Positions 22,059-33,361 are shown, numbered from the stretch's first letter. The stretch: 64,000 nt of DNA from Saccopteryx bilineata (GCF_036850765.1 NC_089493.1:263302534-263366533); one strand, 5' to 3'. Notes: generated from the letters alone by a model not told the origin. Program-made: numbers and translations.

Positions 22059-22507
22059 AAAATTATAGAAAGGGAGAACAAGTTAGTATTTGCTAGAGGT
22101 TACAGAGGAAGAGGGAAAGAGGTGCTAAGGCTGTAAAAAGGTAGCATGAGATGTACCTATGATGTAACTTTTTTGTATCTTGATTATAGTGGTGGTCACA
22201 TGAATCAACACCTCAAAAAATTGTATGGAATTAAGTACACATATACATACATGAATAAGTAAATGTAAAATGAGTGAAATCTGAAAAACGTCAGTGGACT
22301 GCATCAGTGTCAGTTTCCTGGTGGTGATGTTGTACTATACATATGAAAGATGTTACCATTGAGGGAAACTGGATAAAGGGTATATAGGAGCTCTGTCTTA
22401 TTTCTGGTGACTGCATGTGAATTCATGTTACCTCGAAATAAAAATTTAATAAAAAGGAAAATAGAGGACCATGTTAAAATATTTTCAATTTATATCATAG
22501 ATAAAAA

Positions 22508-22600
22508 ACCTGGCCAGATAGCTCGGTTGGTTAGAGCATCATCCTGATGCACAGAGGTTGCTGGTTCAATCCTTGGTCAGGGCACATACAGAAACATAAT
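22508..22600 (+). repeat. SINE, family D (short)
   Basis: CTGGCCAGATAGCTCGGTTG head and GGTTCAATCCTTGGTCAGGG B-box region. The 3' part is missing. Confidence 0.82.
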
Positions 22601-22664
22601 CAATGTTTATATCATAGATAAAGAATAAAGAACTAATGACACTGATATATAAATAGGATCTTCC

Positions 22665-22815
22665 CTGACCAGATAGCTCAGTTGGTTAGAGCATTGTCCC
22701 AAAATGCCGAGTTTTGGGGTTAGATGCCTTGTCAGCTCGTAATATGTGGCAGGCACATACAGGAACAGATCAATGTCTCTCTCTCTCAAATCAATACATA
22801 AATTAAAAAATAAAT
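22665..22815 (+). repeat. SINE, family D
   Basis: CCTGACCAGATAGCTCAGTTG head, diverged B box, CT-rich end and AAATCAATACATAAATTAAA tail. Confidence 0.82.
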
Positions 22816-22869
22816 AATAGCTTTTAGACATTGATAAGAAAAAATAACAAAAACAAACATGCAGCGAGC

Positions 22870-23090
22870 TCATATGTGGCAGGCACTATTTTAAGTTTTT
22901 TCCAGGCATAATTCATTAAATCTTCACAACAATCCTAAATCATTTCCATTTTATATGTGAGGCCACTGCGGCACAGAGAGGTTAAGCAATTTGGCTAAGG
23001 CCATATAGCTAGTTAAGTGGTAGAGCCACAATTCAAAACCCAGCAGTCTGGTCCCACAGTGCAATTTCTTAAACTCTATATTATACTCTT
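22870..23090 (-). repeat. MIR element, antisense
   Basis: Contains the MIR core read in reverse: GTGAGGCCACTGCGGCACAG, AGAGGTTAAGCAATTTGGCT and CAGTCTGGTCCC. Confidence 0.75.
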
Positions 23091-23094
23091 TTCT

Positions 23095-23362
23095 TTTTTT
23101 AAGATTTTATTTATTGTTTTGAGAGAGAGAGACAGAGAAACGTGGGGGTGGGGGAAAGTGATAAGCATCAACTTGTACAATGCTCACAAAAATTAGGGGA
23201 TATTTTATCACTTCATATTCATTTTTTAAATATCCCCTAATTTTTGTGAGCAGTATAGTTGCTTCTCATATATGCCTTGACCAGGCAAGCCCAGGGTTTC
23301 GAACCCACAAACTCAGCATTCCAGGTTGACACTTTTTCCACTGCGCCACTATAGGTCAGGCT
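23095..23362 (-). repeat. SINE, family B, antisense, interrupted by a MITE
   Basis: Left end AAGATTTTATTTATTG, right end with CTGCGCCACTATAGGTCAGGC. The unit is continuous once the 78-nt insertion at about 23178-23255 is discounted. Confidence 0.87.
23178..23255. mobile_element. Mariner-like MITE with perfect 25-nt terminal inverted repeats
   Basis: TGCTCACAAAAATTAGGGGA followed by TATTT (about 23181-23205) is repeated exactly in reverse complement at about 23228-23252, separated by only 22 nt. The element sits between TA dinucleotides, and removing it restores the SINE text AACTTGTAGTTGCTTCTC, so the TA is the target duplication. Size and layout resemble MADE1-type mariner derivatives. No coding capacity. 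Confidence 0.8.
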
Positions 23363-23365
23363 ATA

Positions 23366-26300
23366 TTAAACTCTTAAACGCTATGAGTCTCTAGTAAAGA
23401 CCCACAACACAGTATAGAAATCATGAGAGCATATAAACAATAAAGGAAAACAACTGGGTCTTAAACTTAGAGAAGGAGAGAAAATACAAGAGAAGGCTGA
23501 TACTGACCTCTTGGACCCTGGAGATCACCCTTCTTACAGCCTCATCTGCCCCAGCTTGGGCAAGCTCACAGTCAACACCATATACCTCACTGAATAGTGC
23601 ACAGACTCCTTCAACACAAAAGACTAAACCTACCTTCCAAAACCTGTCCCTCTGCAGCCACTCACCCCAGGAGGCACTGAGGAAAAGGCAAACAGAGAGA
23701 AGGCCGGTCCTTGGCATTAGCAGAAAGACAGAGCCAACCATCCTGGGTGAGCTAGACAGAAGGTGTGGAGCAGGTGAGCTCAGCTTTGGGACAAAAAGGA
23801 CTGAGAAAGGAAGGAGAAATACTTCCCTTGATCCATTTCCCTCTTGGAGATCTTACCAGCTGTCTGCTCAGTCCCCCAGACTGACCCAAGAAGTAGACAG
23901 GTAGCTTCAGTAAGGGGTGACAGTGCTGGAAAATCCAGCAGCAATGAAGCAGGGGACAAAGGACTCAGCATGACCCACCAGCAGAAACACCTCCTCCCAG
24001 ACCTGCAGCCCTCTTGGCCCCTTGGAAAAGCTCCAGCCCTCTGAGTCTCACAGGTGTTTCCCTCCAAATCCCTATACCTCTAAGTCTTGGGGGACTGTGG
24101 ATATATCTGGAGGGGGGCATGCAGACAAAGGATGTTCAGCTTGCAACAGTCCTGGAGACTAACATTTCATTTGACTGGTGACTTCTTTCCTCAGGTAGAG
24201 TAAAAAATGCCTGCCTTGTAATCCTACAGTTTTTTCTTCTGGGTAATCTCATTTCTGAGAGGAAAACAGGAACAAGTTAAAATATAGCTACAGAAACCCT
24301 CAAGTACATACAGGCACATGCATCTGTGTTCATCCAGCTGAACACACAGCCTGAGTGCATGTCTGAGAATAGCTTTGAGCCAAGGCCTTCATGTCTGTGC
24401 CCAGCCCACGGTGGGGCTCAGGCAGGGCTGGCTCTCCCCCCCTAGGATCAAATCCTAAAGTGGATGAGACGCAAGGGGAGGGAGGAACATGGGTGGAAAG
24501 AAGATCTGGTGTCAGGGCTGAGACTTTGTCTCTGGGTTCAAAGGCTTAAACCAAGAATGTTTTATCCAGGTCAGCTTTCTCCGTGGCAGCTTTGAACTGT
24601 TAGGAAGCAGGGCTGAAGGAAGCTTGGAAGCACCATGTGTTCCTAACCCTGAAGAGTATGTAGTGGATCAAGGGAGCACAGGACCCAAAAGGGAACCCCT
24701 GGAAGCTGGCAGGGAGCAGAGCAACCAGCGGTTCAACCCATGATTTTATTTTAAGAGCCTGAGGCCCAGTGAAGGGAAGTGACTTCCCTAAGTGCCACAG
24801 CAAAGTGGTACTAAAACTGCTACCAGAACTATCTGTCAAGTGTTCTTCCTGCTACCCACTGCACAAACATTCTTTGTCACTTCCTAAATGGCGTTCCCTC
24901 CACAAGGCAGCTGGTTGGAGTTTGTTTCCCACACACTAGGGGAAGGTTTGCTTTCTGGTTCATTCAGCACTGTTTTAGGCCATGGGATAGTAGCCATAAA
25001 CCGTAAATCTTAACCATTATCATAATAGCAAATAAAATTTATTGAGCCCGTGTTGTGCCAGGAATCATATCCCTGAGCCTCATGACAAGCATATGATAAA
25101 GTGATGCTACTGTCCTCATTGTATAGATGAGGAACCAAGGCTCAGAGAGGTTAACCTATATACCCAAGGTTACACATCCAGGAAGTGTTAGCTTAAACCA
25201 CTTCCTATCCTCTTAAGTACTGCATTTCACTGCTACTTCCCAAGAATATGGGTAAGAAAATAAATATGATAATTTCAGATACTGTTAAGTACTACAAAAA
25301 AATAAAGCATGGCGAGAGATAAAGGATGACTGTGACAGTGGGTCTCTTCTGTTGTTTAGGTCGAACGGCATCTGTACAGAATTCAGACAGACAAAAACTG
25401 AGAGAGGGCAAAGGGAACCGCTGGAGTTTTTTTTGAAAGACAATGGAAAGCCATTGGAAGGTTTAAATAAGGGAGTGACACGTTTTTGCTGTGACAGATA
25501 AATGTTAGGGGGATCCCAGGGGAAAAGCAGAAGAAAAGATTTGACATTTTCAGGAAATTCTATGGGGATGGAGGAAGAGGGAGTAGGGTCAGGACTGGGA
25601 AGAGAGCCAGGGCATTTGGTACCAGCATTCTCATTCTGCTCCCACATTCCCAGGAACACCCTCTTTAATAGGATGGATAAGTTTTGAAAATAAAGAAGGA
25701 CCTCTGATTCCAAGGGAGCCCACCCATAGCCCTACCACTTTTGCCTCGAGCAGTCAAACAGCTTCAATGGAGGGGAAGAGCCTGGGGTTGCACGGGGATA
25801 GGAAGGGAGAGTGTCTAAGGTGGGATTTTTATTCAAGACTGTCATCAGGAGGGAGATTTTCCCAAGGGTCACCCTGTCCCCCATTGTTGTCTACCAGGAA
25901 AGGGTTAGGGTTGATAAGAATTATTCCCCCAAATCTCCACCCCAGGAGATCCCACCCACATGCTTTCCTTCCAGGTTCCATCACAGGCCTTCTCCAAGGC
26001 TGGATTATGGATCTTCCCCTTCCATCCTGCTGCTTACTCTCCCACAAATCTCCTGCCCCCACTGGCCAAGCCCAGACAGGATTCCATCATATCTAGGGAG
26101 AGTGAGGGGTAGGAGGTGCCAGCAGCTCCCCTGGCTGATGGCGAACTCACCTTCTTCCTTCCTCCCTCCCACTCCCAAGAGGCTGAAGAAACCAAAGGAA
26201 AATGAGAGAAGTGTTCCTTCCCATAAGCCCACAGCCTCAAGCCCAGACTGGTTCCTGGGCTTATATTTACCAGTGACTCTTGAGGGCCCATCCTTTGCCA

Positions 26301-27000
26301 GACCCTTCCCTAATCTGTCAAAATCTTATGTCCCCGATAAGACGATAGGAAGATGAGCCTGTCTCTAAGGACTTGGAGGGGCTTAGACAGTGTATCCCAG
26401 ATAGTGAGGCACTACTCCATACTCCAAAGCCATGGGACCCATTAAACCTCTGGGTTTCCTGACACACAACCCTTCATGGCCTGTTCAGCCCCAGTACAAT
26501 TTTTGGCACCTGATGGAGTTGTGATGAGCAACTGGTGATGGAAAGCCCCCAAAAGGAGCCATTTGCATTATATGTTTTGAGGACCCACCTGAAAACAGGC
26601 TTTCACTTCAGGCTGAACTCAGGACCAATTCCCAACAAAGCCACTTTATTCATGCATTAAATATCTGCTATATTACATGTATGTGTGTATTCATGTAACA
26701 TGTATGTAACATCCTATGTGAGCTAGGTTCATTAGTCAGATGAATGAAAACATGACTTTTACTTCAGTCTATTCCTCTAAAAAATGGAAGCAATAATACT
26801 TCATCATAAAGCTGTTGTGAGAATTACTTAGAATAGAACATAAAAATAGTCATAGTAGGTGCTTAATAAGTGGTGATTAGTATTAATTGTGGCTCTAAGT
26901 GTTGAGATGCAGTGGCCAGCTAATAGGCTCTGGGTAGCAGAGCTGGAGAGCGGAGAGGCCCGGTGCTGCTCCGGACTCTGGGGAAAGGCCACCCAGATTC
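23366..27000. other. Intergenic, SINE-free, no gene confirmed
   Basis: Antisense MIR pieces at about 24750-24835 and 25025-25240 (GATGAGGAACCAAGGCTCAG) and a sense MIR-like end at about 26770-26880. A 106-codon minus-strand frame at 23741-23421 begins with a signal-peptide-like stretch (see findings). No protein family was recognised. Confidence 0.5.
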
Positions 27001-27059
27001 ACAGCAAGTGGACCCCAACTCTCCCAGAGCTGCAGGGGTAAGAGGGACGAGGGGGTAGG

Positions 27060-27830
27060 AGGGAGCTGGGGAGATGTTTACTGACTTTTCTAGTTAATTG
27101 GCACTTCCAGCAAACCATCCCTGTCACTCCTCACTACCCCCAGGCTTTGCTCAAGCGCAGCCGCACAGCAGTCCGCACTCTCTCCCCTTCACCCCACCTC
27201 GGTCTCTGCTGTTGCCTAGGCTTCGACGCTGCTGCCATCGCTTCCTCCGTCCCCACGCCACCCCAATCCCTGTGAAGGCTGAAATCCCAGAATGTTGCTG
27301 TTTTGTCAAACATCTCTGCTTTTCCTTGGCGAGCCACCCCTGCGCCTCTGCATGGCCCCGCAAGAGGGCAGGCTAAGCTGGAGAGGACTTGAGGCTTCAC
27401 GGTTTCCCCTCGTGCCACTCCCACCCCCACCCCCACCCCCCATGGCGCCAACCTTCCTCCAAATCGCCAAGACCTCCCGCCGAGCTGCTTTGCCTGTGGT
27501 GCCAAGCCAACTCTCTCCTTCCTGGCCGCAGTGGACAAGGCCCACCAGCCACAACTCTCGGCCACAGCCCCGCCCCAAACTGTGTCACCGCGTGGAAAGT
27601 CTAGTCTTCGGCAGCGTGGCTCGCTGGGTCTGAGTGCCTTCCCAACAGACTCGCATCCGGCTATTGCCATGTGCGTCTTCTGCCCCGCTGACTCTGGCTG
27701 TGGCTGAGCCCTAGAGCCCCAGAGAGGCAGGACAGTCGCTGACTGTTTCAGGCGGCCAGTTTCCAACGAGGTCTCCGTGGGGCCTTTGACAAGTACCGTA
27801 ACCTCAGCAACCGTCTGTCTCGCAGGATTT
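27060..27830. other. GC-rich block between PPP1R35 and SPACDR
   Basis: Higher GC and CpG than its surroundings, with overlapping open frames on both strands up to 210 codons (27766-27134, minus). It contains a G4-type tract on the minus strand at about 27419-27443. The frames have biased proline/arginine composition and no recognised domain, so they look compositional. It may be a distal promoter or a non-coding transcript start. Confidence 0.4.
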
Positions 27831-28125
27831 CAAGGGAGCATGGGCTCAGGACCTAGCACGCAGAGTGTCCTCAAGAAACAGGTGTGATTGCTATCTTTAC
27901 TGGCCAGGCGGAGTTGCCAAAGACAGTTCAGCCCCTAAGTGAGTGTGGGCCCATGGCCAGGACCTGTTGTCCACCATCCCACACCACCTCCCCAGCAGGC
28001 CCAGAGGTTCCTGCAGAACATACTTGGTCCAGCAACTCAGATGCCCCTCTCTGTCCCACCTGAGTTACCCTATTGCCTCTGGCCATCCACAAACACACTT
28101 TCTACCTACTCAGAAATATCTGATA

Positions 28126-28131
28126 TTTATT
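28126..28131 (-). terminator. SPACDR: SPACDR polyadenylation signal AATAAA
   Basis: The plus strand reads tttatt, AATAAA on the minus strand, about 232 nt beyond the SPACDR stop codon. A 20-nt A tract (minus strand) lies just upstream of it. Confidence 0.55.
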
Positions 28132-28362
28132 TTCCAACATTTTGATAATTTTTTTTTTTTTTTTTTTACAAATTGAATAAAAAGAATAAAAGGGAAAGTG
28201 GGACTCAAAGCCTGGCCAAGGGCGCCTGACTGAGGGCTCCTGACGTGAGGTGACAGGTTGAAAATGTTTCCTCACCCACACCTCCTGGCCTGCTGTCCTA
28301 ACCTCTCCTATCACCTTACCTAACGGTGAGGTGGGGGCTTTGTGAGCATGTGGGGTTCCCCC

Positions 28363-28596
28363 CTAGAGGGGACTCCGGGCATCCTGACTCAGGCTCTGAA
28401 CGGGGCCAGGCTGGGGGCACGTGTGGGCCCAGATGTGGCGCCTCCTGCGCCTCTCCTGCCTGCGGGCCAGCTGCCGCAGTTGTTTCCGAATGGCCCACAC
28501 CACCAGATACACTTCCCGCAGCATCTCGGCTTCCGGTGACTGCAAAGGGGACCCGATCCTCAGTTGAGAGGGAACTGAGGTAGAACTCACAGACGA
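28363..28596 (-). CDS. SPACDR: SPACDR coding exon 3 (terminal)
   Basis: 234 nt including TAG. Acceptor CTCTTTCAG|TCGTCT. Encodes SSVSSTSVPSQ through the arginine-rich helix to DARSPL, the same last residues as human. Confidence 0.92.
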   Translation of the reverse strand, partial: SSVSSTSVPSQLRIGSPLQSPEAEMLREVYLVVWAIRKQLRQLARRQERRRRRHIWAHTCPQPGPVQSLSQDARSPL

Positions 28597-31475
28597 CTGA
28601 AAGAGAGAGATGCGCACATGTAAACAGTTGTTCTAGGGAGAAACCAGTGGTGGAACGACCTGCAGATAAATAGCAAAGGCTTTTAGTTTCACCTTCATCA
28701 GGCCTCAGCCCAGGCACTGCCTCCTCCAGGAAGTCTTCTCAAGCTGCATTAGGTGCTCGTCTCTACCCTTGTGTTTGTCCCATCATACCACATTTCAGCA
28801 CTATTTGTTCTGCAGACTTGTCCATTTTCAACACTAGAATGCAAGCTTCTGGAAGACTGGGACCAACTCTAACAGACCTTTGAATCCCTATTAATGTTTC
28901 ATGGAAAGTGTGCTAAAATGAAGAAGGACCTGTCTCCAGCCCGGAGCTCCCTCTGACTTCCAGGTCTGTATATCCCTGCCTCCTAGATATCTCCCTGCAG
29001 ATATCTCATCCACATCTCATCTTGTCTTAATGCCCAAACTCAGCACCTCCTCCCCTAGTATGCCCTTGCTCCTTCCTTCGCCCTCAGGGCATGGTTCTAG
29101 CCTGCTTTGGCCTCTATCTCTCCCTATCCCCTCTCACCATCTTCCAATTAACCACTTGATGCAACAATTCTACTCCTTAAATATTACTCCAATTCTTTAA
29201 CTTGTTCTACCTGATACCTCTCCCTCAGTCCAGAATATCCTCTCTTAGCCTGGACTACAACATCTCCAATGGGTCTTCCTGCCTCTCTTTTTGTCCCTTT
29301 CTGACCCCACTTCCCTCCAGAGGTCAGCCACATGCCCTTTAAATTAATGCCACAAGACTTCATTCAAGGCCAAAATAAGTTGATTTGGTAGTGATCTAGA
29401 CATTTTTCTTTTTTAAATTAAGTTTCTGCATTTGAGATAATTGTAACTCACATGAAGTTGTGAGAAATAATAGACTTCCTGTATACCTTTTACCCAGTAG
29501 TCCCCCCCAATAGTAAAATCTTGCAAAACTCTATCACAATATCATAGTCAGGAAACTGACATCAATACAATTCACTGATCTTATTTAAATTTCCTTAGTT
29601 CTACTTTATACTTGTGTGTGTGTATTGAATTTTATCATATGTGCAATATCATGTATTCAACTACCATAATCAAGATGATACAGAAGATTCTCATCACACA
29701 GGATTCCTCATGTTGTCTTTTAAAACAAACTCACTTCCCCCACTCCCACCCTGCAGCCCCTGGCAACCACTAAACCACTTATTAATTCTTCATTTCTATA
29801 ATTTTGGTATTTCAAGAATGGTACATTATATAACTGGAATCATAGAGTATATAACCTTTTGGGATTGGTTGTTTTCATCAGCATAATTCCCTTGAGATTC
29901 ATCTAAATTGTATGTATCAGTGGTTTGTTCTTTTTTATGGCAGAAAAGTATTCCATGGTATAGATATATCACAGCTTAACCATTCATCCATTGAAGGACA
30001 TTTGGGTTGGTTTTGGCTATTATGAATAAAGCCCCTGTGAACGTTCACCTTCAGATTTTTGTGTGAACATAAAATTTCATTTATTCTTTAGGATAAATGC
30101 CCAAGAGTACAACTGCTGGGTCATATGATAATTACATGTTTAGTTTTATAAGAAACTACCAAACTGTTTTCCAGAATGGATGTACTATTTGATACATCCA
30201 CCTGCAATGTAGGAGTGCAGGTGAGCTTTCTTAATCAAAATCTGATTGTGTCACTCCACTCAAATGTCTGCAAGGGGTCCTATTGCTTTTAGGGTCAAAT
30301 TCAAACACCATAACTGACCACCCCCTGTCTGGTACTAGCTGGCCCTCAGGTCCCAGATCGCTTTACTCTGACCCATATACCTTGGGCCAGCCTTCCAAAC
30401 ATGTTATTCTTTCTTTATGAGTGCTCCTTCCACTCCCTCCATCTTTCCCTAACCATCTCCACCCTGCCTCAAGCCAAGCTAAATCTTTCATGTCTTAGCT
30501 TCAACCTCTCTTCTGTTAGGAAGGCCTTCCTTGACTTCCCATGCCTGGATGAGATGCCCCTCCCCTGTGCTCCTACAGATCGCTGTGCCTCCCATGTCAC
30601 ACCCTACGATACTGAACTAACAATGCCTGTGATCTTGTCTGTAAGTCCTTTTAGTCTGGGTAAATCTTGTTGACCACGTATCCTCAGTGCCTACCTCAGT
30701 GCCTCGCACTTAATGGAGGCACAGGAAATAAATGTTGAACAAGTGAATGGAGGGAGGGATGAGTCATGAAGGGGTGGGGAGAGTGGGAGGGCTGCTGGGG
30801 ACAAGGGGGATATGGTACTGACCTTCCAGCTGCACTTTCGCCAGCCAGACTTGAGAGCTGAGACCATGAGCATGGAGACAGACCTGGCAGCTGTTCCGGG
30901 CAGCTGCAGCAGGGACCGGCCCCCTCGGTCCAGCTCTACCTCAGCTCCATCTGTTGTCTTGGCCAATATGCAAGGATCAGCCACCTTGGGGGACACTTGC
31001 ATCTCACAGACCTTAGCCTTTTTGAGGGACTCAACCAACTTCAAAGTCTCATCTGCTTTGATAGCCTTCTTCCCCTTCAATTCATTTTTTTTGGAGTCAG
31101 GGTGTTCCAAGATGGTTGACTTAGCTTTGTGTTTCCAGAATAAAACCTAAGAACCAAGAAGGGAGAGGAAAGATAGGGGAGAGGGCCAGATAGATACAAC
31201 AGTCAGAAGAAGGGAAAGCACAGATGGGATGGGACAGTGTATGTCCGGCCTCCCCCTTGCCTGTTCTACCCCTCACTTCTTCCTTCCCTGTCTTGTTTGA
31301 CCATAGGAAGCCAGGAGGGGAGAGAGGCCAGGCAGAGGGGGTGTTTCTGTGACCTAGAAGTTATTAAACACCACTTCCCACCCAAGCATGGTATGAGGAA
31401 GGGGCAGCTTCTGAAACTCACCCAGCAAGTAATCTTTTGCCAAACCCATGGGAAGAACCTCATGACTGCAGCCAT
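28363..31475 (-). CDS. SPACDR: SPACDR (C7orf61), sperm acrosome developmental regulator (3 coding exons)
   Basis: Complete gene on the minus strand. Coding exons 31475-31422, 31146-30823 and 28596-28363 give 612 nt and 203 residues plus TAG; human has 206. All introns are GT-AG, phase 0. The ATG chosen gives MAAVMRFFPWVWQKITCW, which aligns with the human N-terminus. The first 25 residues are strongly hydrophobic and aromatic (FFPWVWQKITCWVLFW) and may anchor the protein in a membrane. Exon 2 has a lysine-rich segment and the conserved ADPCILAKTTDGAEVELDRG and SLLQLPGTAARSVSMLMVSA stretches. Exon 3 ends in an arginine-rich helix (REVYLVVWAIRKQLRQLARR, then QERRRRR). From its name and reported expression it acts in sperm acrosome formation; no biochemical activity can be read from the sequence. 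It lies close behind TSC22D4 on the same strand, as in human. Confidence 0.93.
28690..28900 (+). repeat. L2 3'-end fragment
   Basis: CTCCAGGAAGTCTTCTCAAG, ATACCACATTTCAGCACTAT and AATGCAAGCTTCTGGAAGAC follow the order of the L2 3' end. Lies in SPACDR intron 2. Confidence 0.65.
29390..30220 (-). repeat. L1 3' region, antisense, in SPACDR intron 2
   Basis: Reverse complement contains ACCATGGAATACTTTTCTGC and AAAGAACAAACCACTGATAC, the usual end of L1 ORF2, then a 3' UTR. Degenerate. Confidence 0.72.
30225..30755 (+). repeat. L2 3' end in SPACDR intron 2
   Basis: TCTGATTGTGTCACTCCACT, TTTTAGGGTCAAATTCAAAC, GGAAGGCCTTCCTTGACTTC and AGTGCCTCGCACTTAATGGA match the L2 3' end in order, stopping at AAATGTTGAACAAGTGAATG. 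Confidence 0.75.
30823..31146 (-). CDS. SPACDR: SPACDR coding exon 2
   Basis: 324 nt, 108 codons. Acceptor TTCTTAG|GTTTTA, donor TGGAAG|GTCAGT. Begins VLFWKHKAKSTILEHPDSKK, aligned with human VFFWRQKIKPTISGHPDSKK. Confidence 0.93.
31422..31475 (-). CDS. SPACDR: SPACDR coding exon 1
   Basis: 54 nt, 18 codons, MAAVMRFFPWVWQKITCW, donor CTGG|GTGAGT. Confidence 0.9.
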
Positions 31476-32690
31476 TTCTCTCAATCCACGAGTCCCAAGT
31501 AGGAGACAAAACCGGCACTTTGTAGAAGGGGGTGGGTACAAGCTGCAGGCTAGCGGTTGCCAGCTAAAGGGGTCTCTTGGACACTTCAAACACAGCAGTG
31601 AAGAAAGAAATAGAGAATCCAGGGGGAAGTCCCTCCTGACAACTCATCCGAGGCCTTTCCTCCCCTCCCTGAGACAGGGAGAGGAGTCAAAGTGGGTGAG
31701 AACCCAGAGTGAGGGAGAGTTCTAACCCATTGTGAGAGCCTGTCCGGCCTTGACCCCAACCCCCGAGGCCCTTCCAGAACCCCTGAGCCAATCCCTGTGC
31801 CCTCAGACCTGTCCCAGAAACAGGGAAGGGAAACTAATGTTTACAGAGAGCACAGTACTCATTGGGCATTTCCGGTATATGATGTCCTATAATCTCACAG
31901 CAGCCCTCAGGTAGGTATCATTGTCAGTGCCGTTTTACCCATAAGGAACCTGGAATTCAGAAAAACCAAAGAACCTACCCAAGGTCATAAATCTAGGGAG
32001 CTATAGGGCAGGGAGGCCCACCCAGGTCAGCCTCCAGTATTCACAGGTCCTCACTAGTCTTGGGACAGGGTCCTCCTGAGGCTAAGGCTGCTGCTTTCCC
32101 CGCTTCCCCACTAGATGGGGTCCTTCTCCCTATCTGCCTCTTCTGCCTGGGATGGGAGCCCAGTTCAGGCTGTCTGGGAGGGGCCTGCTCATCCACAGGG
32201 CCCTGTCCTCAGCCAGCAGGGGGTGGAAGCCACGGAGGCCGGTCAGGCCTGGCGAGGGCACCGTGTGCCCAGGAAGCCTGGCCCACACCCAGGACTGAGA
32301 CAAGGGGCCCATTCAGGGCCCCCTGCCCCACCCCCAAGCAGCCACCCGGATCCAGCCCGCAGAGGGGACACACTGGGAAGCTGGGGGTGGATCCTGCACA
32401 ATCACCAAAGGCCTCATTGTTTCCCTGTCCGTCCCCCCCCACCAGCACGTGGGCTATTGGTCCCCTCCACCCTCCCTTGCCTTGCCTTGCCTGCCCCTTC
32501 TCAGGACCTGGCAGGCCACTGGCTCTCTTTCCCGTATCTCTTTTGACCACTCTGAGCCACATTAAACTTCTTCAGTTTGGGTGAGATCTCCAGGGGAGAC
32601 CACAGCCTCAGCCCTTCTCCCACAGAAATTGCTGGTACAGGCCCCCAGTCTGGACACAAGCAACAAGATGCCAACTTCCAGATTCAAGTT
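31476..32690. other. Intergenic gap between TSC22D4 3' end and SPACDR start
   Basis: Contains an antisense MIR at about 31835-32010. A GC-rich part (32050-32560) has long frames on both strands that I judge compositional. SPACDR promoter elements should lie near 31480-31700, but no TATA box is evident. Confidence 0.5.
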
Positions 32691-32700
32691 TCTTCAGATT

Positions 32701-32706
32701 TTTAAT
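32701..32706 (-). terminator. TSC22D4: Likely TSC22D4 polyadenylation signal ATTAAA
   Basis: The plus strand reads tttaat, ATTAAA on the minus strand, about 450 nt beyond the TSC22D4 stop, within an AT-rich island. No AATAAA is seen between it and the stop. Confidence 0.5.
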
Positions 32707-33151
32707 TATAATTATTATTTTAATAACAACCTGAATCCCAGAACTTCCAGATACTGTCCATACTCCCTTCCCTGGGCAGAGAAGAAGGGGCACTTCCAGG
32801 GAACAAGGTGAGGATGGGGTGTCTGCCAGGAAGCCTCCAACTCCCCCAAGCCATCTACTACTGGAGAGGGGAATCCCAAAACACTGACACCTAGGGAGGG
32901 AGGAGGGAGCTCCATCTAACACCCCATCCTGACACCTTCCCTCTTCTAACAAGAACTAGGGATGCCCCAACCCAGTCATCTCCTATGGGGAGATGAAGGA
33001 AGGGTGGGTGGACAGGCCAATTCTGAGCCTTCAACTCCCATCCCCAGGGATCAGGGGGAATTAAAGCTGCATAGGAAGAGGGGGCAGGCAGCTGGCACAA
33101 GGCCTGGCAGCTGTGGTAGCCCCCAAAGGCACATTGTGAGGGAAGGGAGGC

Positions 33152-33361
33152 TCAGACGGAGGGCCCGTTGGGCGCGGAGGGCCCAAGCCGCGGGACCCCC
33201 GAGGAGGGCAGCTGGGCCAGCTGCTCAGGGCTGGCCAGGGCACGCAGCAGTCCGTTCTCCTGCTCCAGCGCGGCATTCCGCTCAGCCAGGTCTCGGATCT
33301 GCTCCTTCAGCACCTCCACCTCCTCCCGGACCGCAAACATGAGGTGGGACTTCACCAGGTC
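33152..33361 (-). CDS. TSC22D4: TSC22D4 coding exon 4 (terminal)
   Basis: 210 nt including TGA. Acceptor GTCTCCCAG|GACCTG. Encodes the rest of the TSC box ([20 protein letters not shown]), the leucine zipper and the C-terminus ending APNGPSV. Confidence 0.96.
   Translation of the reverse strand, partial: DLVKSHLMFAVREEVEVLKEQIRDLAERNAALEQENGLLRALASPEQLAQLPSSGVPRLGPSAPNGPSV

Larger units (their letters stand above)
20412..22460 (+). repeat. L1 ORF2 3' region and 3' UTR, degenerate
   Basis: Reads TAGACCCACACAAATATGCC, TCACAGACCTCATCAATATA, ATGGGCAAAACACATGAACA and ends near AAAAATTTAATAAAAAGGAA. Frameshifted and stop-rich. Split by a family B SINE (20821) and a family A SINE (21691). Confidence 0.78.

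Noticed and set aside
27134..27766. 210-codon minus-strand frame in the 27-kb GC-rich block
   Set aside because: Overlaps other frames on both strands, biased composition and no family; kept only as a GC-rich block.
32060..32584. 174-codon frame between TSC22D4 and SPACDR
   Set aside because: GC-rich, Pro/Gly-dominated, with an equally open antisense frame; no recognised domain or splice pattern.
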